Of a stretch of 54,772 nucleotides of DNA, positions 45,115 to 53,653 are shown in pieces. Source of the stretch: Candidatus Aphodousia gallistercoris. GTDB lineage: Bacteria > Pseudomonadota > Gammaproteobacteria > Burkholderiales > Burkholderiaceae_F. Under the pieces are notes generated by a model. It was not told the DNA's origin. It was given only the letters and a program-made list of their open reading frames with translations, and did no database searches. Made by a program: the position numbers and the translations under genes. The stretch is from contig DVNT01000024.1 in NCBI GenBank assembly GCA_018714185.1, positions 1-54,772 of the forward strand, given 5' to 3'. How positions within the stretch are numbered: the first letter of the stretch is position 1; the number at the start of each line of letters is the position of its first letter.

Positions 45115-45762
45115 ATGACCGAATTATTGTGCTACAGCGACTTGTCCGAACTAAAGGCTAAGGTATTAGCTTGCACTGCTACGGACGACGGCCTTTGGGC
45201 CGTCACTTTGGACAAAACGATTTTTCATCCCCAAGGAGGCGGCCAGCCATCCGATGCCGGCACACTCAACGGCGAGCCGCTCATTAAAGCGATTCACACG
45301 GAAAACGGCATCGTGCACTTGGTTGCTTCCGCCATCGAAGGCGAAGTTCTCTTGAAGCTTGATGCTCGAGTGCGCCTGTTGCACTCCCGGCTTCATTCGG
45401 CCGGCCACTTGATCGGCTATGTCGGCGATCTCAAAGGCTGGCACGCCTACAAAGGCAACCATTTTCCGGGCCAAGGCAAGGTATCCTTTAGGCCGGATGT
45501 CGAGACCCTCGCTAACTTGTCACTGCCAGGCGCAGAGGCTTTGCAAAACGAAGTCAACGAATATGTCCGAGAAGCCTTGCCTTTTAACGAAACCTGGGAA
45601 GGACAAAAGCGCTCGGTCACTTGGGGCGATTTGCCGGCCTACGCTTGCGGCGGAACTCATGTCAAAAATACCGCCGAGATCGGCACGATCCTCATCTCCA
45701 AAATAAAATGCAAGAAAGGCGAAATCAGCGTTTCGTATCACTTGGAAAACGAAAAGTCCTAA
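45115..45762 (+). CDS. Alanyl-tRNA editing protein AlaX
   Basis: Free-standing editing domain that hydrolyses mischarged Ser- or Gly-tRNA-Ala. The 215-residue protein has the N-terminal FHPQGGGQPSDAG segment. Its zinc ligands are His94 and His98 in the HSAGH motif, and Cys177 and His181 in CGGTH. The start ATG 45115 is chosen because upstream in-frame residues are not family-like. It is preceded by the AAA ATPase gene and, beyond it, tRNA-Ala. Confidence 0.9.
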   Translation: MTELLCYSDLSELKAKVLACTATDDGLWAVTLDKTIFHPQGGGQPSDAGTLNGEPLIKAIHTENGIVHLVASAIEGEVLLKLDARVRLLHSRLHSAGHLIGYVGDLKGWHAYKGNHFPGQGKVSFRPDVETLANLSLPGAEALQNEVNEYVREALPFNETWEGQKRSVTWGDLPAYACGGTHVKNTAEIGTILISKIKCKKGEISVSYHLENEKS

Positions 45763-45890
45763 TATTTTGTTTTCAAAAAGAAAAACACGCTTTGTTGATT
45801 CCAAACTCGGAATTATCCAAAGCGTTTTCACATTTTATCCACAGGACTGTCCACGATTTTTGTGGATAACGGATGTTTTTTCCACAGAGT
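45763..45890. repeat. DnaA-box-rich intergenic repeat, copy A
   Basis: Contains TTATCCAAA (45813), TTATCCACA (45835), TGTGGATAA (45861, reverse) and TTTTCCACA (45878). The middle two are perfect, oppositely oriented DnaA-box 9-mers. The stretch aligns with 49494-49615 at the other side of the autotransporter gene, sharing among others GTTTTCACA and TCCACAGG. No gene lies here. Confidence 0.75.
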
Positions 45891-45898
45891 CTAGCGAC

Positions 45899-45932
45899 AA
45901 GAGGAAGTGACGCCATCGACACTTCCTCTTTT
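45899..45932. terminator. Terminator between alaX and the autotransporter
   Basis: AAGAGGAAGTG (45899-45909) and CACTTCCTCTT (45920-45930) form a perfect 11-bp stem with a 10-nt loop, followed by TT on the plus strand. It lies between convergent genes and can serve both. Confidence 0.78.
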
Positions 45933-45952
45933 GTTGCCCGAACGACTTTTCT

Positions 45953-48900
45953 TTAGAAGAGCCAATTAGCACTCATCTGGGCGGAAACACCGTTACGGGT
46001 TCCGACGTAGCCGTTCATGCCAAGATTGAGCTCAAAATCTTTCGGAGTATTAAGGTAAGACCAACCGGCCGTGATAATGCCGGTGCCGCCCTCAATATCA
46101 CTGGCGTTCAAAGTGAGTTCGCCTTCATGGTCTCGGGCCGAGCCTTCGGCTTTACCCTTGATCACATGCTCATAGGTGATACCGAAATACGGACGCGCCG
46201 TTTCGCTATAGGCATATTCAAAGAGACTGCCGACTTGCACTCGGTGCAAATTCAAAGCATCGTATGCAAAAGTAGCACCTTTGGCCTCACCAATGGCGGC
46301 CTGGTTGTACGTTTCCTTTTCACGACCGTCATAGAAGTAGGAAACGAAGGGCCTGGCGCGCAAATTGTCCGTCAAAGCCAAATCGAAATGGGCGCCGACG
46401 TGTGCTCCCCAATAGCCGCTTGAACGGTCAAAGTCCGTGGCTTGGCCCAAAAGGTTCACGCCGTAGTGGTTTTCCAACACGCCGCCCTTCAAGTACCCGG
46501 TCAGACGGACATAGAAAGGCGTTTGCCAATTGCCATAAACACCCGCGCCCACGTAATTGTGCCGCCCGGAGCCGCTTTGGCTTGCCCCGTCAACCGAGGT
46601 GCGCGTATCGTAGTTTGCATGACCGATTTCTATAAACGGACCGAAGGAAAGGCTTTCCATGTTGATATTCCAGCCCAACAAGGCCGAGTACACATCCGCT
46701 TCAAGTCGCGTCTTGGTGTCATAGTTCCAAGTACCGGCTCGTGCGGCCGCAAAGGGCCCATCCATCCGGGCACTGTTCCGAGACTTCAACGCGGATTCGA
46801 TTAAAAGATCATCAGCCGAGAAAAGCGAAGCGGCTACAGAAAGCGACGATTCCATCAAAGCATCCGTTGCCGGATTCACCGTATCCGGCTTCGGGGGATT
46901 CGGCGTCGGGTCAATTGCGCCGTCCTCAATGGAAATTTGCAGCTTCTTATCACCTTCGCCAATGATCAAGTCATAATCATCCTTGCTGATAGTGTTTTGC
47001 TTTATACGCACTAAGGAAGCAGCTTGTTGCAATGTCATGTCCTGCTTCAGAGCACTCAAGTCCTCTGCAGAAGTCAGCAAATTACCATCCGAATCGGCAA
47101 ATCCTGCAGCCGAATTGATCAATGTATAGACGCCCGGCTGCAGCTGCAAGTCACTTGAAGCAATGGCGACGGTTGTTTGATTGTCCCCACTCGGCTGAAT
47201 CTCCACAGGCAGCGTTCCGGTCACGTTAATGAAAGCCTCCTGAGAATCAACCCAACTCTGATTTAAAATAAATTCGTAATGTTGGAAGCCGCCGAGGTTA
47301 GCAGTGTCTAAAACACTAGCTGTGGTCAGACGATTGTTATTTATATACCCTTGGTGAGCTATCGCACCGCCCATCAAGGCAGTCATTTGGATACGGTTGT
47401 TATCTGCACCGCGCACATTTTCCCCGATAATAACGTGATTATTCTCTGCCGTCGCAGTACCAAGGGCATCACTGACGACATTGCCCCCAATGATTAGAGC
47501 AGTGTTCGATACCGTTATTTCACTGACTTCGATCGTATTGTTGTCTGCGCTTCCGGAAGGAACACTTGATCCATAAAGGCTCATATCGTTAAAACTAGCA
47601 TTCGATATGCTTACTTCGTTTGAGGAGGTCTCGCCGGATTGACTGGTCGAACCGAAAGCCGCACCGTAAATATTGGCTGTCAAAAAGGAAGCGTTGTTTA
47701 TCGTAACTCGATTCTGTTTAGCGGTGCTGACGGCATTATCGCCCCAAACATAGGCCCCCCGAATTTCAGCATTATTGAAATCCGCGTTTTGAATAAGGAT
47801 TTCGTTATTATCAACGTGCTTTTCCGTGCCGTCTTTTGAATATAGAGCCCCGCCGTAAAGAGCTGTCTTTGCACCCGAGCTGACCGCTTTGATTGAGGAT
47901 CTCTTATCTGAAGCAGTTCCCCCAACAAACAAATGATTGCCAGAGGCCGAGATTGTATCAACGGCCCTATTAGACATTCCGCCAACAATAACAACATTAG
48001 AGCCAGCATTGATATTCGTATCCCTTAAGATGGTTGTATTGCCATCCGCTTTATGCCCAGCTAGGGCAGCTCCAACAGTCAAAGCCTCCGTACTCTCAGG
48101 AGAAATAATATTCGTGTCAACAACTTCAAGCCAATTATTCGTAATAGCTGAAACATTGGATACAACAAAAATACCCGCCGTATTGTTTCCTGTTCCCTTG
48201 GGATTAACCCATAACTCGCTCCCCTCAATGTACACAACATTATGATCTGCCACTGTATCTGCTGCGTATCCTTGGACTCCATAAATAGAGCCAGCTTCCA
48301 AAGAACTATTTTCTATCCATAACGCATTGTGATTAGCCTGCGTAGCGGAGGCCCCTTTGAAAATCATGACACTACCAATCTGGACAAAATTCTTTTCGCT
48401 ATCGGATTTTGCCGAATCCATCTGAATAGAAACATTCTCTAAGTACGTTGTGTTATGTTCTACATTTTCTGTTTGCATGTATACAGACAGCGCAGCTACT
48501 GCCATCCCGGGCCTATCATTGGAAGCCACATTGAAAGATGCATTGCGGATAATAGTTTGGTTGTCAGAGCCTCCTCCTTTGGATACGGCCGCCGCCGCTA
48601 TCGTAGCGACCAGCCCCATTTGGGCAGGACTCTCACCCGCATACGTAACAGTATTTGAGTGACCTTTATCGTTTAAATCGATAAAAAGTCTATTGCCATC
48701 TGCACGACCGGAGGCCATGGCACCGGAGTTGATATATCCGTTATGATTGGAATAAGCGTAGACCAGACCATTGACCGAATCAAATGACGTCACAATCAAT
48801 GTCTGATTATTAGACTTGGTCCAACTGGAGCCATCAAAAAAACCTACCAAGCTTTGAGCAACATCGTAATCATTCTCACCCGGGACGGCTATTTCTTGAA

Positions 48901-49111
48901 TTAGATTAGATTCTTTTCCAGTGTACTGTGTGCATCCTTCTCCAGAGCAAGTCGCATTTAAATTCAACTGCAGTGCATCAAACTGATCCCCTATCGTACT
49001 ATCAATGGAAAGATCCCCAGTCGGGTAATTAACAGCAGCGTTGGCTGAGAGGGATAACGTTAAAAGTGTGGCTACGGTAATCGGCTTTAAGCTGTATCGT
49101 GCGGCTCTCAT
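45953..49111 (-). CDS. Type V autotransporter, outer-membrane surface protein
   Basis: A 1052-residue protein. It has a signal peptide (1-25, cleaved after SANA) and a long Asn/Ser/Thr-rich passenger (about 26-765). The passenger has irregular repeats around NNxVxI-x-NASF, typical of a right-handed beta-helix. A Pro-rich hinge (TPNPPKPDTVNP, about 770) precedes the C-terminal beta-barrel (about 785-1052) ending in NWLF. No protease triad or known adhesin domain is recognised. The passenger DNA is clearly more AT-rich than the barrel and the neighbouring genes. AAGGAGAG precedes the ATG. A poly-C tract lies 150 bp upstream. Confidence 0.92.
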   Translation of the reverse strand: MRAARYSLKPITVATLLTLSLSANAAVNYPTGDLSIDSTIGDQFDALQLNLNATCSGEGCTQYTGKESNLIQEIAVPGENDYDVAQSLVGFFDGSSWTKSNNQTLIVTSFDSVNGLVYAYSNHNGYINSGAMASGRADGNRLFIDLNDKGHSNTVTYAGESPAQMGLVATIAAAAVSKGGGSDNQTIIRNASFNVASNDRPGMAVAALSVYMQTENVEHNTTYLENVSIQMDSAKSDSEKNFVQIGSVMIFKGASATQANHNALWIENSSLEAGSIYGVQGYAADTVADHNVVYIEGSELWVNPKGTGNNTAGIFVVSNVSAITNNWLEVVDTNIISPESTEALTVGAALAGHKADGNTTILRDTNINAGSNVVIVGGMSNRAVDTISASGNHLFVGGTASDKRSSIKAVSSGAKTALYGGALYSKDGTEKHVDNNEILIQNADFNNAEIRGAYVWGDNAVSTAKQNRVTINNASFLTANIYGAAFGSTSQSGETSSNEVSISNASFNDMSLYGSSVPSGSADNNTIEVSEITVSNTALIIGGNVVSDALGTATAENNHVIIGENVRGADNNRIQMTALMGGAIAHQGYINNNRLTTASVLDTANLGGFQHYEFILNQSWVDSQEAFINVTGTLPVEIQPSGDNQTTVAIASSDLQLQPGVYTLINSAAGFADSDGNLLTSAEDLSALKQDMTLQQAASLVRIKQNTISKDDYDLIIGEGDKKLQISIEDGAIDPTPNPPKPDTVNPATDALMESSLSVAASLFSADDLLIESALKSRNSARMDGPFAAARAGTWNYDTKTRLEADVYSALLGWNINMESLSFGPFIEIGHANYDTRTSVDGASQSGSGRHNYVGAGVYGNWQTPFYVRLTGYLKGGVLENHYGVNLLGQATDFDRSSGYWGAHVGAHFDLALTDNLRARPFVSYFYDGREKETYNQAAIGEAKGATFAYDALNLHRVQVGSLFEYAYSETARPYFGITYEHVIKGKAEGSARDHEGELTLNASDIEGGTGIITAGWSYLNTPKDFELNLGMNGYVGTRNGVSAQMSANWLF

Positions 49112-49250
49112 TTTCTCTCCTTAGTCAAGTTGGAGTTAAATTCAGTAAGGAAAATGAGAGCTGTAAACAACCTCGCCCATTTCATTTTCAGTTACTGAAA
49201 GTTGTTGAAATGGTCTCGAGGTTTAATAAGACAGTTTATGGGGGAAATAC

Positions 49251-49272
49251 AATATATAGATTGCCCCCCCCC
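49251..49272 (-). promoter_or_regulatory. Poly-C/G tract next to a candidate autotransporter promoter
   Basis: Nine C residues at 49264-49272 (G9 on the coding strand) lie seven bases before TATATT (49256-49251), a possible -10 some 140 bp before the autotransporter start. The tract would fall in the -35/-10 spacer, as in some phase-variable outer-membrane promoters of Neisseria. No good -35 is visible. Confidence 0.45.
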
Positions 49273-49493
49273 GAGCGATATATATTTAGTGTAATTTGAT
49301 GTTTTCTTTAAAAATAGAGAGGGCAAAGTACTGATTTTGCTATGCCTAATTATTTCGCCGGACTTTCAAAAATATTCCCCGGCATTCGCCAAGCAAACAC
49401 GAACCGATGCGCTCAAGCCTTAGCCGCACTTTACATCGAAGAGCATTCCCAAAAAATATTCCCCGTTATTCACTTTTTAGGGGATATCTGTAT

Positions 49494-49615
49494 TGTCTTG
49501 TTTTTCAAAGGAAAAAATAAATCCCTCGGAGTTATTCAAACGTTATCCCAATCGTTTTCACAATTTGTCCACAGGGCTTTCCACTTTTTTTGTGGAAAAG
49601 ATCGAGTTTTTTCCC
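49494..49615. repeat. DnaA-box-rich intergenic repeat, copy B
   Basis: Related to 45763-45890 in the same orientation. DnaA-box-like 9-mers are TTATTCAAA (49532), TTATCCCAA (49543), TTGTCCACA (49565) and TGTGGAAAA (49591, reverse). They are less close to TTATCCACA than those in copy A. Shared blocks include TTGTTTTTCAAA-like, CGTTTTCACA and TTTGTGGA. Confidence 0.7.
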
Positions 49616-49727
49616 AGACCCTTCAAGCATCGAAGGACGCGAAACTAAGCAAGATTGCTTATTCCGCCTTAGGATATAACCTAATGTCATTTCACCTCGG
49701 CGGCGATGGGTGATAACATGGACCGAA

Positions 49728-49786
49728 GCGGCAACCTTACAAAGGGTGGTTTGCCGCGCCTAATGCCGGCTTATTCATGAGCCGGC
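49728..49786 (+). other. Two adjacent hairpins upstream of the ABC importer
   Basis: GCGGCAA (49728-49734) pairs with TTGCCGC (49751-49757), and GCCGGCT (49765-49771) pairs with AGCCGGC (49780-49786). They end 86 bp before the binding-protein start and lack a U run. They may be a structured leader or the end of an unseen transcript. I recognise no known riboswitch. Confidence 0.5.
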
Positions 49787-49871
49787 TCCCTGTAAAAATC
49801 GGACTGCGCTCCCTTTCCTTATTCTTTATTAACCCGCGCAGGATCGAACCTAAAACAAAGGATAGAGGCAT

Positions 49872-50861
49872 ATGAAAATCAGGAAAATTGCTTTGGTGGC
49901 AGCCGCGGCGCTCGCTCTTGCCACGCTGGGCGGCTGCAGTGACGACTCGCAGCAAAGCGCCCAATCCCCTGCTAACGCAGCCACTGTTATCGGTCTTGTT
50001 CAGCTCGTTGAACACCCCGCCTTGGATGAAGCCAACCGCGGCATCGTCGATGCCGTCAAAGAGCGCGGCCTCAAGGTCGAATTTGACCAGCAAAATGCGC
50101 AGGCCGACCAATCCAACCTCGGCAATATTGCGCAACGCTTTGTTTCGCAAAAGTATCCCCTGATTTTTGCCATTGCCACGCCGGCAGCTCAAACGATGGC
50201 CAATGCAACGGACTCAACCCCCATTGTGGCCACGGCCGTCACCGACTTTGAAGTTGCCAAACTGGTGAAATCAAGCCAAAAGCCCGGCACCAATGTCACG
50301 GGTTCCTCGGACTTGAACCCGGTAGCCGAGCAGGTGCGCCTCATGCTCAAATTAGTGCCCGACGCTAAAACCATCGGCACGATTTATAACAGCTCGGAAA
50401 TCAATTCCCAATACCAGGTGAAGATTCTTAAAGAAGAACTTCAAAAGCAAAATCTCAATTTAATCGAGTTGACCGTCTCCTCCGTCAACGACGTGCAGCA
50501 AACCGCCCAAAGCATGATCGGCAAGGTCGATGCCATTTACGTGCCGACCGACAACATCATCGCCTCTTCCATGCCGGTGCTCACGAAAATTACGATGCCG
50601 GCTAAGATTCCCGTCATCACCGGTGAAGAGGGCGGCCTGCAAGGAGGCGGCCTCGCAACCGTCGGCGTTGACTACTACAACTTGGGCCGTATCGCGGGCG
50701 AGATGGGCGCAGACATTCTCGAAGGCAAATCCAAGCCCCAAGACATGCCGATTCGCTATCAAACGGAATTTAAAGTAAAGATTAACCAGGCGGTGGCCGA
50801 AACCTTAGGGATCACAGTGCCCGAAGATCTAGCCAAGAACGCCGAGCTTGTCCGCTTCTAA
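49872..50861 (+). CDS. ABC transporter substrate-binding lipoprotein (TrpX-like family)
   Basis: Binding protein of 329 residues in the ABC_sub_bind (PF04392) family. The lipobox LGGC puts the lipid-carrying Cys at residue 22. The mature protein has the periplasmic-binding fold with IGLVQLVEHPALDEANRGI near its start and GLATVGVDYYNLGRIAGEMGADIL near the C-terminus. Relatives include TrpX, a predicted tryptophan-binding protein of Firmicutes; the ligand here is not known. AAAGGATAGAGG precedes the ATG. Permease and ATPase genes follow. Confidence 0.88.
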   Translation: MKIRKIALVAAAALALATLGGCSDDSQQSAQSPANAATVIGLVQLVEHPALDEANRGIVDAVKERGLKVEFDQQNAQADQSNLGNIAQRFVSQKYPLIFAIATPAAQTMANATDSTPIVATAVTDFEVAKLVKSSQKPGTNVTGSSDLNPVAEQVRLMLKLVPDAKTIGTIYNSSEINSQYQVKILKEELQKQNLNLIELTVSSVNDVQQTAQSMIGKVDAIYVPTDNIIASSMPVLTKITMPAKIPVITGEEGGLQGGGLATVGVDYYNLGRIAGEMGADILEGKSKPQDMPIRYQTEFKVKINQAVAETLGITVPEDLAKNAELVRF

Positions 50862-50882
50862 TCAGCGCGAAAACCGACCCGG

Positions 50883-50915
50883 AAGGCCCTCGCTTCGGTC
50901 TTTCGGGCCTTTCGT
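50883..50915 (+). terminator. Attenuator-like hairpin between binding-protein and permease genes
   Basis: AAGGCCC (50883-50889) pairs with GGGCCTT (50905-50911), followed by TCGTT. The weak T run suggests partial termination, giving more binding protein than membrane subunits. Confidence 0.55.
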
Positions 50916-50936
50916 TATCCACTCAGGTACACAGAC

Positions 50937-51821
50937 ATGATTGACATTCTTATTCCGACCGTCGCCCAAGGGCTTTTGTGGGCTCTCTTGGCGCTCGGCG
51001 TTTACATCACCTTTCGCGTTTTGGATATCGCCGACCTTTCCGTGGAAGGCTCTTTTCCGTTGGGCGCTGCCGTTGCGGCCAGCGCCCTGGTGGCAGGCTA
51101 CGGACTGGTGACCGCCTTCGTGCTGGCTACCATTGCGGGCGCCCTAGCCGGCGTTGTGACCGGCTTTCTCACAACCCAATTGCGCATCCCCGCTTTGCTT
51201 GCCGGCATCTTGACCATGATCGGGCTGTATTCGGTAAACCTTCACGTCATGGGCAAGGCTAACATTGCGCTGCTGCGCGTTGATACCGTCTTTACCTATG
51301 CCGAATCCTTCGGTCTGATGCCTTCGATGGCGATGTTTGCGGTCGGCATTGTGGCCGCCGTGGCCGTCGGCTGCATCATGTATTGGTTTTTCGGTACGGA
51401 AATCGGTACGGCCATTCGGGCAACGGGCTGCAACACCCAAATGGCCCGCGCCCAGGGCGTGAACACCAACCGCATGATCGTCTCCGGCCTTTTGATCAGC
51501 AACGCCTTGGTGGCCTTATCTGGCGCCTTGGTGGCCCAGTCCAACGGCTTTGCCGACGTGGGCATGGGCACCGGCACCATCGTGATCGGCCTGGCCTCGG
51601 TCATCATCGGTGAAGTGCTCTTCGGCACAAGAAGCTTCAAGAACTGCTTGATCTCCGTCATACTCGGCTCCATCGTGTACCGCTTGGTCATTGCACTGGT
51701 TTTGCAAATGGGCATGCCGCCCAACGACTTGAAGCTCTTTACGGCGATTCTGGTGGCCGTGGCTTTGTCCATGCCGCTTATTCGCGAAAAGTTTCGCCAA
51801 CGTAAAACGCAAGCGCCTTAA
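50937..51821 (+). CDS. ABC transporter permease (TrpY-like, LivHM-type)
   Basis: Membrane subunit of 294 residues with eight or more hydrophobic segments. The N-terminal LLWALLALGVYITFRVLDIADLSVEGSFPLGAAV is typical of branched-chain-type permeases that pair with ABC_sub_bind proteins. GTAIRATGCNTQMARAQGVN is the cytoplasmic coupling loop. It lies 75 bp after the binding-protein gene and 18 bp before the ATPase gene. Confidence 0.88.
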   Translation: MIDILIPTVAQGLLWALLALGVYITFRVLDIADLSVEGSFPLGAAVAASALVAGYGLVTAFVLATIAGALAGVVTGFLTTQLRIPALLAGILTMIGLYSVNLHVMGKANIALLRVDTVFTYAESFGLMPSMAMFAVGIVAAVAVGCIMYWFFGTEIGTAIRATGCNTQMARAQGVNTNRMIVSGLLISNALVALSGALVAQSNGFADVGMGTGTIVIGLASVIIGEVLFGTRSFKNCLISVILGSIVYRLVIALVLQMGMPPNDLKLFTAILVAVALSMPLIREKFRQRKTQAP

Positions 51822-51839
51822 TCCCCCGGGAGAGACATC

Positions 51840-52628
51840 ATGCTGATCGTTAAAAACATTCACAAAACCTTCTTTCCCGGCAGCGTCAATGAGAAAAAGG
51901 CGCTCCAAGGGGTCAATCTCACGCTCGAAGACGGGGACTTTGCCACGGTCATCGGCTCCAACGGCGCCGGAAAGTCGACGCTTTTAAATGCCGTCGCCGG
52001 CGTTTTCCCGATTGACCGCGGAAGCATTGAAATTGACGGCGTTGACATTACCCATATGCCCGAACATGAACGGGCCAAGTATATCGGCCGCGTTTTCCAG
52101 GATCCGATGCGCGGCACCGCCGGCCGCATGATGATTGAGGAAAACCTCGCCATGGCGAGCCGCCGCGGCAAGCGCCTGGGGCTAAAGTGGAGCTCCCAAC
52201 CCGAAGACATCGCCCGCTTTCGCGAAGCGCTCAAAGAGCTTGACCTCGGACTTGAAGACCGCATGAGCGCGCACGTCGGCTTGCTCTCGGGCGGCCAGCG
52301 CCAAGCCGTTACGCTTTTGATGGCTACACTCGTACGGCCGCACCTGTTGCTGCTTGACGAACATACGGCCGCCCTGGATCCGAAAACGGCAGAAAAAGTG
52401 CTCAACCTCACGGAACGGTTGGTCAATACGCACAAGCTCACAACGCTCATGATTACTCACAACATGCGCGACGCTTTGCGTTTCGGCAACCGGCTCATCA
52501 TGATGCACGCCGGAAAAATTGTGGTTGATGTCCGAGACGAGGAAAAAAAGAACCTCACCGTACCGGACCTTCTCGCCCTCTTTGAAAAGGGCGCCGGCGA
52601 AATCAGCGACGAGATGCTCTTGGGGTGA
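51840..52628 (+). CDS. ABC transporter ATP-binding protein (TrpZ-like)
   Basis: ATPase of 262 residues with Walker A GSNGAGKST (about 39-47), Q-loop VFQDPMRGT, signature LLSGGQRQAVTLLMA, and Walker B LLLLDEHTAALDP. GGGAGAG precedes the ATG. It completes the three-gene importer, and a terminator follows. Confidence 0.92.
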   Translation: MLIVKNIHKTFFPGSVNEKKALQGVNLTLEDGDFATVIGSNGAGKSTLLNAVAGVFPIDRGSIEIDGVDITHMPEHERAKYIGRVFQDPMRGTAGRMMIEENLAMASRRGKRLGLKWSSQPEDIARFREALKELDLGLEDRMSAHVGLLSGGQRQAVTLLMATLVRPHLLLLDEHTAALDPKTAEKVLNLTERLVNTHKLTTLMITHNMRDALRFGNRLIMMHAGKIVVDVRDEEKKNLTVPDLLALFEKGAGEISDEMLLG

Positions 52629-52656
52629 TTGCCCGTGCTCCTCTGATACCTCACCT

Positions 52657-52689
52657 CCCCGCCTGCCAAACCGGGCGGGGCTTTTTTTG
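52657..52689 (+). terminator. Intrinsic terminator of the ABC importer operon
   Basis: CCCCGCC / GGCGGGG stem with a 10-nt loop, followed by CTTTTTTT. Confidence 0.85.
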
Positions 52690-52765
52690 CAACTTCACTT
52701 CCTCCCCCTTTGCCTCTTGTCTGTAATACAATGGTTTCAATTCCTTCTTGTGCAGAGGCAGTGAC

Positions 52766-53557
52766 ATGTCCAAAAATATAAAAAACCGCCTATGCGGTGC
52801 CTTGAGCATTCTTTCTTTGTGCGTTTCAGGCGTTGCCGTCGGGCAAACGCCCGATTACAACACTGACGAAGAGAAGCAGCAGTTAAACCAGCTTGCTATC
52901 GTTGCGGACCAAAACACGGTAGAAGCTTGGGCGAAGCTCAATCCGAAAGTCCCCCAATCCACCGAAGAGTTGATCTCGCAATTTATGCGCTATGCCTACT
53001 ATCAATATTCCACCAAGCACGCCGCGCTTTTTGAGTCTTTGCTCAAACGCGACTGGGAGTATTTCACCGAGTGCATCGTGATGAACCCCTTGAAGAAGCA
53101 AAACTGGGGCGGCTACGACGCCGGTTACACCACTGATAAGGATTTGGAGCATTTTTACCTACTCTACGGCATCGCGGGCAAGCGCGCTTGGGGCACCAAT
53201 ATTGCCGGGATGGAACAATTGAAAGCCGACTGGACTGCGATTTTTAAGGCCTACCCGAATATCGACCAATATAAAACGAACGAGCTGATCCAGTACCACC
53301 CGTATAACTTTGCTTTGAGGGCTTTCGGTCCCCGCTACAATCGCTGCGTTAATCGCGTGGGCCGGATCTTGGTGGAACTTCGCAAGCAAAACGCCTTTAA
53401 CGCCGATCCTTTAAATAAGGCCAAGGGACTCACTTATCAATGGAAAATGGATCAGGTGTTTACGCCGATGACGAAAACCTCTCTTGAGGAAATTTTAAGT
53501 CCCAAAGAAGACTACACGGCGGCTGTTTTGAAGTATTCGACGCAGCCCCTACCGTAA
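52766..53557 (+). CDS. Secreted protein of unknown function
   Basis: I do not recognise a family. The 263-residue precursor starts at ATG 52766 (AGAGG upstream) with a signal peptide cleaved near residue 26 (GVAVG then QTPDYN). The mature part is mostly helical and rich in Tyr, Trp and Lys. It has only two cysteines (in TECIVMN and NRCVNRV), so one disulfide is possible. No metal-binding motif or repeat stands out. Terminators on both sides make it a single-gene unit. Periplasmic location is inferred. Confidence 0.8.
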   Translation: MSKNIKNRLCGALSILSLCVSGVAVGQTPDYNTDEEKQQLNQLAIVADQNTVEAWAKLNPKVPQSTEELISQFMRYAYYQYSTKHAALFESLLKRDWEYFTECIVMNPLKKQNWGGYDAGYTTDKDLEHFYLLYGIAGKRAWGTNIAGMEQLKADWTAIFKAYPNIDQYKTNELIQYHPYNFALRAFGPRYNRCVNRVGRILVELRKQNAFNADPLNKAKGLTYQWKMDQVFTPMTKTSLEEILSPKEDYTAAVLKYSTQPLP

Positions 53558-53582
53558 GCCTTATTGCCTTTTATCCTGATGT

Positions 53583-53617
53583 GCCGGCCGTGTTTTATAC
53601 GCTTGCCGGCCTTTTTG
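53583..53617 (+). terminator. Intrinsic terminator of the secreted-protein gene
   Basis: GCCGGC (53583-53588) pairs with GCCGGC (53605-53610), followed by CTTTTTG. Confidence 0.7.
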
Positions 53618-53653
53618 TTGCTCTCAAGGACTGCTCTCTCAAAAAACTCGTCA

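Larger units (their letters stand above)
49112..49871. other. Long intergenic region upstream of the autotransporter and the ABC importer
   Basis: 760 bp. From left: the autotransporter leader and promoter area, a C9 tract, a small open frame (49342-49713, 123 codons, low credibility), the second DnaA-box-rich repeat, and two hairpins before the ABC transporter gene. The open frame overlaps the repeat and has no good ribosome-binding site, so I do not call it a gene. Confidence 0.6.

Noticed and set aside
45813-45886. DnaA-box cluster as the chromosomal origin oriC
   Set aside because: No dnaA, dnaN, gyrB, rnpA, rpmH, gidA or par genes are near, there is no clear AT-rich unwinding element with 13-mers, and a related cluster occurs 3.7 kb away.
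49342-49713. Open frame of 123 codons between the autotransporter and the ABC importer
   Set aside because: It overlaps the DnaA-box repeat. The similar frame in copy A is broken after the shared part, and no ribosome-binding site is seen. A real gene cannot be fully excluded.
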